Positions 58,133 to 64,000 of a stretch of DNA of 64,000 nucleotides are shown here, piece after piece. Under the pieces are notes generated by a model. That model was given only the letters and a program-made list of their open reading frames with translations, searched no databases and was not told the origin of the DNA. Numbering within the stretch: position 1 is the first letter of the stretch; every line of letters starts with the position of its first letter. Origin of the DNA: Allantophomopsis cytisporea (lineage: Eukaryota > Ascomycota > Leotiomycetes > Phacidiales > Phacidiaceae); assembly GCA_024752435.1 (NCBI GenBank), contig CP103027.1, forward strand, positions 1,550,001-1,614,000, read 5' to 3'. A program made the translations under genes and the position numbers.

Positions 58133-58366
58133 ATGTTCTTCACTCGCGGTGTCTCCCTCACGAACTTCGTTATCGCAACTTCTGCTCTCTGCTTCCAAGT
58201 CTTCGTACTATACCCTTGGCACCACCAGCTCGACGCCGATTTTGAGGAACTGAAGAAGGAACATTTGAGAGTACTACATAAGGGAGAAGCGGATAGGAAG
58301 AAAGAACTAAGCAGTATCCAGGAGGAGTTGGTGAGGCTTCGGGAAAAGAGATCTTGGTTTAGCTGA
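58133..58366 (+). CDS. Small membrane-anchored coiled-coil protein (77 aa)
   Basis: A single exon. Residues 8-28 form a hydrophobic helix (T-N-F-V-I-A-T-S-A-L-C-F-Q-V-F-V-L-Y) followed by P-W-H-H-Q-L-D. The remaining 45 residues are a highly charged Lys/Glu/Leu helix likely to form a coiled coil, ending R-S-W-F-S. Architecture and size recall small mitochondrial inner-membrane assembly proteins such as Pet117, but I cannot assign it to a named family. The amphipathic body and absence of low complexity make a real gene likely. Confidence 0.6.
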   Translation: MFFTRGVSLTNFVIATSALCFQVFVLYPWHHQLDADFEELKKEHLRVLHKGEADRKKELSSIQEELVRLREKRSWFS

Positions 58367-59429
58367 AGGCCTGGCAGTGGTTGGGTAGAGAGCACCTGCA
58401 GGAGCATATATTTAGAGTCCCACCGAGGAGAGACATGGAATATTCTTGATACCCTCCATCACTAGGTCCGTTTACCTCGGGAAATCCACCCGAGTAATTC
58501 ATTGCCATTTCGGACTTTCAGCGTTTGTTGTTTTGTGTGTACGGCTTCGATATTTCAGGTGCTGGCCAACCTAGTTCTCAGAAGTTCGCTCTGTAAACCC
58601 CTCCACTTGATCATGGTTGGACCCTGAAAATGAATACAAGTTATGACTGATTTATTTCATAGTGGCTTAAGAGGCTCACTCGAGGCTAAATGATGTCAAT
58701 AGAGACGTGAACTCTTTGGAAAGCAGCGAGACACGGATGCTGCATGTCGTGGCGAATGATTTGGTGGATAGCACAATGATATAGAGATAGAAAACGAACA
58801 CTCAGAGATGTACAAGAAATGGAGTGTTATCTTCATCTTGCATGTCTTCGCCATCCTGTTTTGTATCTACACCACCAGTGTGTCATTAGCATCTGTGCCA
58901 TGTTATAGGAATAGAGGCGAGAATAGAACAATCAACAGTACACATTTTGGGAAATTTATAACATTTGTAGGAATCAGTGTAAATACAAGTGCTACTCCAG
59001 ATGCTTATCATGTCCTAGTAGCATCCAAATCACACCTGAAGTTGCAAGAAGGCTAAAATATCCGCGCCGTTTTATTTTGGATGTGTGCAACCCTGTAATC
59101 CGGATGCTTGCTATTCAGATGTAAAGATAAGAGACTCTATATGTCCTGAATAAGATACTTATAAAATCAGATTCTAAGTCCATGATTTTCAAGAGCTCTT
59201 GATATTCGGCACCCCACATTTTCAGGCGGCAACAGCCGAGACGCGGGATCCCCTCGATAACACTTCCATCTTCAAAATAATATCACAATCTCGCCATTTA
59301 ACAACAAGGTCTTTTACAAAAAACACTTATCAGTTCCTTACTGCACCCGCAAAGATAGGTCGCCGTCACCGTCAACGCCATAACAAGGCCCAAAACAAGG
59401 GCAAATCCGGCCTCCAACCACGCCGCAAA
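58367..59429. other. Intergenic, HST2 leader
   Basis: No gene is supported. An 82-codon frame at 58808-59056 begins with a hydrophobic stretch but lacks further support. A very short upstream ORF (ATG at 59182, six codons) lies ahead of the HST2 start and would be in its 5' leader if transcription begins upstream of it. Confidence 0.4.
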
Positions 59430-60674
59430 ATGGGCCAAGATAATTCAGCCGGAGTGCTGGACGACAAAGTCAAGCCCGAAACGCTCAGTGCTCGAAATCT
59501 CTCAGCCGTCGCCTCTTTAATAAGCTCCGGAAAGGCCAAGAATATCGTTGTGCTTACGGGTGCAGGCATTTCCACCTCAGCAGGAATTCCCGACTTTCGA
59601 AGCCCCGAGACAGGATTGTATGCCAATCTTGCCCGACTGAACCTTCCCTACCCCGAAGCCGTCTTCGATATCGACTTCTTCGAAGAACAGCCAGAACCGT
59701 TCTATGCACTTGCGAGAGAGCTGTATCCGGGAAAGTTCACACCAACCATCGCACATGCGTTCATTGCTTTATTGTGTAAGAAGGGACTGTTGAGGATGCT
59801 TTTTACACAAAACATCGATTGCTTGGAGAGGATGGCAGGAGTGCCTGACTCCAAAGTCGTCGAGGCACATGGAAGCTTCGCAACGCAAAGATGCATTGAC
59901 TGCAAAACTGAGTATCCGGATGAGCTGATGAAAGAAAAGGTTATGAATGGGGATGTGCCGCATTGTATCACACCGCAATGTAACGGACTTGTCAAGCCTG
60001 ATATTGTCTTCTTTGGCGAACAACTACCTCGATCTTTCTTCGAAAATAAAGATGTCCCAGGTCAAGCGGATCTGATGATTATTCTGGGAACCAGCTTGAC
60101 AGTGCAACCATTTGCTAGCTTGCCAGAAGCAGCCGCAGATGGAGTGCCACGACTTTTATTTAACTTGGAGAGAGTGGGGTATTTGGGCACAAGACCGGAT
60201 GATGTCTGTGTGCTAGAGGATTGTGATGGGGGAGTTAGGAAGTTGGCACAAGAACTTGGATGGACTAAGGAGCTGGAGCGGTTGTGGGAAAGTGTTGGTG
60301 GAAAGCCAGCCGCTGAGAGTCCCACGGATGAAGAGGCAGCCGAGGAAGTAGAACCACTTTCAAAAGATGAAGAGCTCGAAGCAGAGATTGAGAAATTGAC
60401 TGGAGAAGTTGATGCTGGTCTCAAGTTGTCAGCAGCACACACCGACAAAGTTAAGGATGAACTCCAGACAAAGCAAGCGGCATCCGCAGAACAGGCCGAA
60501 GGAGAACCGACTGTACCTGAAAAAGATGACCAAATTGTCTTGAAGGCTTCAAAAGAAACAGAGCCAACAGAAAACAAGGCAAATAGCTCCAATGAAGTGA
60601 CCCACCCACCTAATACCGTGGCAACGGAGGCATCTGAAGATGCGGAGAATCCCATGCCAGCATCACACATATGA
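59430..60674 (+). CDS. HST2: Sirtuin, Hst2/SIRT2 type (414 aa)
   Basis: A single exon. The ATG at 59430 is the first in-frame ATG and gives the M-G-Q-D start typical of Hst2. The NAD+-binding motif T-G-A-G-I-S is at about 43-48, then I-P-D-F-R-S-P. F-T-Q-N-I-D is at about 125-130, and the catalytic His147 lies in E-A-H-G-S-F. A zinc site is formed by Cys155, 158, 179 and 184 (C-x2-C then C-x4-C, with the second pair wider than the usual C-x2-C). L-G-T-S-L-T-V and L-L-F-N close the core. Residues after about 300 form an acidic, Glu/Ala/Thr-rich disordered tail. Hst2 enzymes are mostly cytosolic NAD+-dependent deacetylases. Confidence 0.93.
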   Translation: MGQDNSAGVLDDKVKPETLSARNLSAVASLISSGKAKNIVVLTGAGISTSAGIPDFRSPETGLYANLARLNLPYPEAVFDIDFFEEQPEPFYALARELYPGKFTPTIAHAFIALLCKKGLLRMLFTQNIDCLERMAGVPDSKVVEAHGSFATQRCIDCKTEYPDELMKEKVMNGDVPHCITPQCNGLVKPDIVFFGEQLPRSFFENKDVPGQADLMIILGTSLTVQPFASLPEAAADGVPRLLFNLERVGYLGTRPDDVCVLEDCDGGVRKLAQELGWTKELERLWESVGGKPAAESPTDEEAAEEVEPLSKDEELEAEIEKLTGEVDAGLKLSAAHTDKVKDELQTKQAASAEQAEGEPTVPEKDDQIVLKASKETEPTENKANSSNEVTHPPNTVATEASEDAENPMPASHI

Positions 60675-61382
60675 TCACTCTGCAAGGAGTTGGATTATGA
60701 ACACAACTGAGGGAACATACCTCCGTCTGCGCATCAGGCCATGACACCAACAGGCTACTTACGCAAAACAAACTAGTGCCCCAATGTTCAACAGTACAAA
60801 GCGACAAGCCACGGACACAGCAACGAAGGTGGGTGGACTGCTGGCTCTACATAAGGGTACTTGTGTAAACGGTCTTATATCTTACAGTGGAAGACTTACA
60901 TTACAAGCTCATGCATTAAGATCGATCGAATTAGATCGAAAAGTTTGAACGGATGTAGATGACCGGGCTCAGGAGTGTTCTGATGTGTTTGGCATACGGG
61001 GTATTAGAGAACTGGTCACAATGAAAAAGCTCAGATTAGCCAAGACTGTTATAGAATTCCACTGGTACACTAATTGAGTCTGCGATGAGTTGTCCCTCAA
61101 TTATAGTAGATAGCTTTCGAACGAACACGAGGTTCTGAACCTCTGACACCCTTCTATTATCATACAAGCACGTTGCAGAATGCTACCCATCTCAAGCCAA
61201 GGCAAAAGTATCTACAGAAAAGAGAAAACATGTACATACGCCGCCCGTTTAGAACACCGATAATTCAAACTCCTTGTAAATGCCAAATGCCAAATACCAA
61301 ATACCAAATACCAAAGGCTAAACGCCAAATTCCAAACGCCAAATGCAAAACTCCAGCCAATAAATGCTCCTCGCTAGCAACC
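60675..61382. other. Convergent 3' intergenic region with CCAAATG minisatellite
   Basis: This is the 3' flank of HST2 and of the LRR gene. A degenerate 7-mer minisatellite (CCAAATG/CCAAATA) lies at about 61280-61345. No gene is supported. Confidence 0.5.
61280..61345. repeat. CCAAATR 7-mer minisatellite
   Basis: About nine degenerate heptamers (CCAAATG, CCAAATA, CCAAACG) lie just downstream of the LRR gene stop. Confidence 0.75.
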
Positions 61383-63032
61383 TCAATATTCGTCCTTCGG
61401 AATACACCCCCAACTACAACCTCTTCTAATTAACGGCACCAAGCTCTCGATCATATCTCTTGAATTCTCAATACTTCCCAGAGGACTGGCCAAGCTTGCT
61501 GCGCCTTTACCATCATCACCCTTCTTGATTTCCCACCATTCAATCCATTCAGTGCGTTTCACAACAAACCCTCTGCCGCACATCGTACACTTCTGCCCTC
61601 CCATCTCCTTCACTTCTCTTGTTCGAACCAGTAGATTTGATAGGTGCTCTGGGAAATCAGAATCATCCGAAGCAACCTTTTCAGGCAGGGTTGGTAGCTC
61701 AGGGTGTTTATAGCAAGTCCGTAACACAGACTCAATCAGGGATGGAGAGAAGGAGGTGTGCGAGCCACGCGGTTGTGGAGGTTGCTGAGAGGAGGTGCGT
61801 AACGGAAGGCGATTACCCACTGGGGAGCGTGATCGGGGAGGTGTGTTGAGCTGAACTACTGGTCTGGAGCCTCCGCGAAGAGAAGGATACTGGAAAGGTT
61901 CAGGGTCGGTTGGAAGGCTGATTTCTTCGACTGGGGCTTTGCGACTTTCCCCAAGTAGTGACGGACCTTTAAGGAGTTGGCCATTAACATCGAAAAATCG
62001 GACCGGAGTCGAGCACCGGTACTTTGTTTCCCAGTTTACTGATGATTCAGAACTTCGAAGGTTGCTGTTTGTTCGTGATAGTGGTCGTGATAGCGGTACC
62101 TGAGGTGAACGAGGAGAGCCTGGTTGATATGGTGTAAGACTGCCAGTATCTAGGCTTTCTGGCTCATAGAAAGGATTCGGGTGGATATGAAGCATTCGCA
62201 GTTCACTGGAGGGTTTGAAGAGCTCAAGAATTTCGTAAGGAAGGTATCGTAATTTGTTGCTGGATATATTGAGTTCGGATAGTTTTGTGGCCTGGCCTAT
62301 ACATGGAGGAAGTTCCCCGATGTGATTGTCACGTAAACTTAGCAAGCTAAGATGTTCAAGTTTGAAGATCTCGCCAGGAATGCTCTGAAGACAGTTTTGG
62401 TAGAGGAAGACTCTCAGTTCAGGAACGAGCGGGGAAAAGGAAGTGCCAACAGCAGTAGCCGGGACGAATGCGTGGAGAGGCCGAATTGACTCGGGCGAAA
62501 TAGACGTCAACATGTGGGATCTGTTCTCATCAGTTATGCCATGCGATGCCGACAGAGATACTCACGATAGATCTATACTCTCACTTCCTTTTTCTAGACA
62601 TTCGGAAATCACACCATCCTCCCAGGCAACCTGCACTGGCTTTTGACTTCCTCGGAATGGATATTTTTGACTTGGTGGTGGAGGAGGTAGTGTTTCTTCA
62701 AAGTCGACATCGGTACCATCACTTCCCAACCAAACTCCACTATCCAACTGCCGCTTCAACGTCCTGCTCTTCTTTTGACTCATTTGGGTATTCTCTCGTT
62801 CTGATTCGTCCTCAGCTTCTTGCCTGTACCACGGTCCACGATACTGCTTTTTACGTCTCCCTTGTACGTAGTTGTCGACGGAGGGATCGTCGTCACTCGA
62901 GAAGATAGGGTCACTGGACAGCGGGGGAGATGACTCGGAAAGACGGACGCGTTTCTTTGGAGGAAAGTTGGATTGTGCGTCGTTGGAATTATTCCACGCC
63001 GTAAGACGTGGTAGAGTAGGTTCCTCATCCAT
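61383..63032 (-). CDS. Leucine-rich-repeat protein with C-terminal CxxC motif (534 aa)
   Basis: There are two exons, 62566-63032 and 61383-62520, with a 45-nt intron (GTGAGT..ACAG) joined in frame at S-S-H-M-L-T. The N-terminal third is charged and disordered. Three to four leucine-rich repeats follow at about residues 185-250, with L-S-L-L-S-L-R-D-N-x-I and L-S-E-L-N-I-S-S-N-x-L. Next is a Pro/Ser/Arg-rich linker, then a conserved end with C-T-M-C-G-R-G-F and a W-I-E-W-W-E-I block. The C-T-M-C pair could ligate zinc with the later cysteines. This is a widespread fungal family with no settled role that I know of. LRRs suggest protein binding. Confidence 0.85.
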
Positions 63033-63950
63033 GGTGATATATGAGACAGCCCTTCTCCCTCCTCTGAAGTCAGTCTGGAGGATTGAACGCGTTACTAGAG
63101 TTGGTCTCGTGGGGGAGTTGTGATAAGGCGAAAGTCGCGTCCCTCGGGGGCTTCAACTGCACGGGCCCGAATCTGACTCGTTACGTAGTTACGCTCGTTG
63201 GGGGGACCCGTCAGGAGCGTATTGGCACGAATAGGGTCTTTCGCCGATCAAGTCCCGCGATTTCTTCCCTTCCATGCCAGGTGTTTGGGGCGTTTTACCG
63301 CTTTTTAACCCCACGATTTCCGCTAATTCACAGATATCCGGGGACTACAGCAATGCGGTACTTATTCATTGTCTTTATATTTGCTGATGATAATTCAACA
63401 CGAATGTGTATGCACCACTGTATATAGACTACGTTATCGTCAACACCCTTGAATTTGGGTCTATACACTCAGAAATAACACTCAATGCTTCAATTAACTT
63501 TGCTTTCTTGTTCTTGACCATAGTCAATTCGATGAGATAGGTACAAACACATTGTTGCACGTATGCGGAAACGTATAGAGGCATAAGGACTTTGCTTTAC
63601 ACGATGCATCAGATTCTTCTCATGGCGAACAAAAAGGAGACTCGACCATGGAAATCCACTGATACGTACATACATACTTCCATGGCCTGATACAAATAAG
63701 TACGTACCCATCGAGTGCCGATTAGTATTCCGTTTAGGCTGTGATATGCATCACATCGCTCATTTTTACGCTCAACCTCCCTACGTGCTTATGAAAGTAG
63801 TTGTGGCTTGAGGAGGCTGCGGCACAATGATGAAGGACAGATGCCGACCCTACAAATCTCTTTCTTTCGCTTCTCATCACTCCGTAACGCCGAGGTTAAT
63901 GCAGTGCAGGAAAGTGTAATGCAAAGAAGAAGAAAAAAAAGAAGAAACAT
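63033..63950. other. Intergenic at right end
   Basis: This is the LRR-gene promoter (GC-rich at 63060-63260) and the 3' flank of a gene off the right edge. Frames at 63083-63711 are short and unrecognised. Confidence 0.4.
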
Positions 63951-64000
63951 CTAATCCCAATCATCATCGTCCTCCACATTTGCCTGTCTCTTGCTGTCCC
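63951..64000 (-). CDS. 3' end of a gene entering from the right edge
   Basis: On the minus strand the last 15 codons before a TAG at 63951-63953 read K-R-Q-A-N-V-E-D-D-D-D-W-D at the C-terminus. An acidic tail ending in D-W-D is typical of several conserved eukaryotic proteins, and the frame is open to the window edge. The family cannot be named from so short a piece. Confidence 0.4.
   Translation of the reverse strand, partial: DSKRQANVEDDDDWD

Overview
The window is nuclear DNA from a filamentous ascomycete. The evidence is short (about 45-60 nt) GT..AG introns with CTAAC-like branch sites, many conserved ascomycete housekeeping proteins, and long intergenic tracts full of CT/GA and 4-12 nt simple repeats. 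A leotiomycete (Helotiales-like) source fits the style of the genes, but that is an impression and not a result. I saw no tRNA, rRNA, CRISPR array or intact transposon.

Layout. 1-5 kb: decayed accessory DNA with a kinase/zinc-finger pseudogene (+) and a second gene fossil (-). 6-8.2 kb: a two-exon fungal gene of unknown function. 8.5-11 kb: RSM22 (-). 11.8-12.6 kb: RHO3 (-). 16.1-18.1 kb: an otubain deubiquitinase (-). 21.8-25 kb: CSN2 (-) and CWC25 (+) sharing a 0.4 kb promoter. 25.7-31.3 kb: a dense block with a NIPSNAP-family gene (-), ATP18 (+), RRP40 (-) and SSZ1 (+). 31.3-36.8 kb: a 5.5 kb gene-free tract rich in hexamer repeats. 36.8 kb: a small GPI-anchored wall protein. 38-47.8 kb: LIP5 (+), RAV2/Rogdi (-), POP7 (+), a choline/ethanolamine phosphotransferase (-) and SEC21 (-).

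48-57.5 kb is a second accessory island. It holds AT-rich relic DNA, a broken Cdc123-like gene, two tandem broken beta-lactamase-fold serine hydrolases, a multi-pass membrane protein, an aldo/keto reductase that lacks the usual His, and an LTR-like scrap. 58-64 kb returns to conserved genes: a 77-aa membrane/coiled-coil protein, HST2 sirtuin, an LRR protein, and the 3' end of a further gene at the right edge.

The housekeeping genes share no single pathway. Several are mitochondrial (RSM22, NIPSNAP, ATP18, LIP5). Many neighbours are divergent pairs with short shared promoters (CSN2/CWC25, NIPSNAP/ATP18, RRP40/SSZ1, RAV2/POP7). The most informative signals are the decay of the accessory islands and some unusual introns: a GC-AG intron in POP7, two stop-free 3n introns in SEC21 and micro-exons in ATP18. 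All exon boundaries below were read by eye from splice signals and family similarity. No database search was possible.
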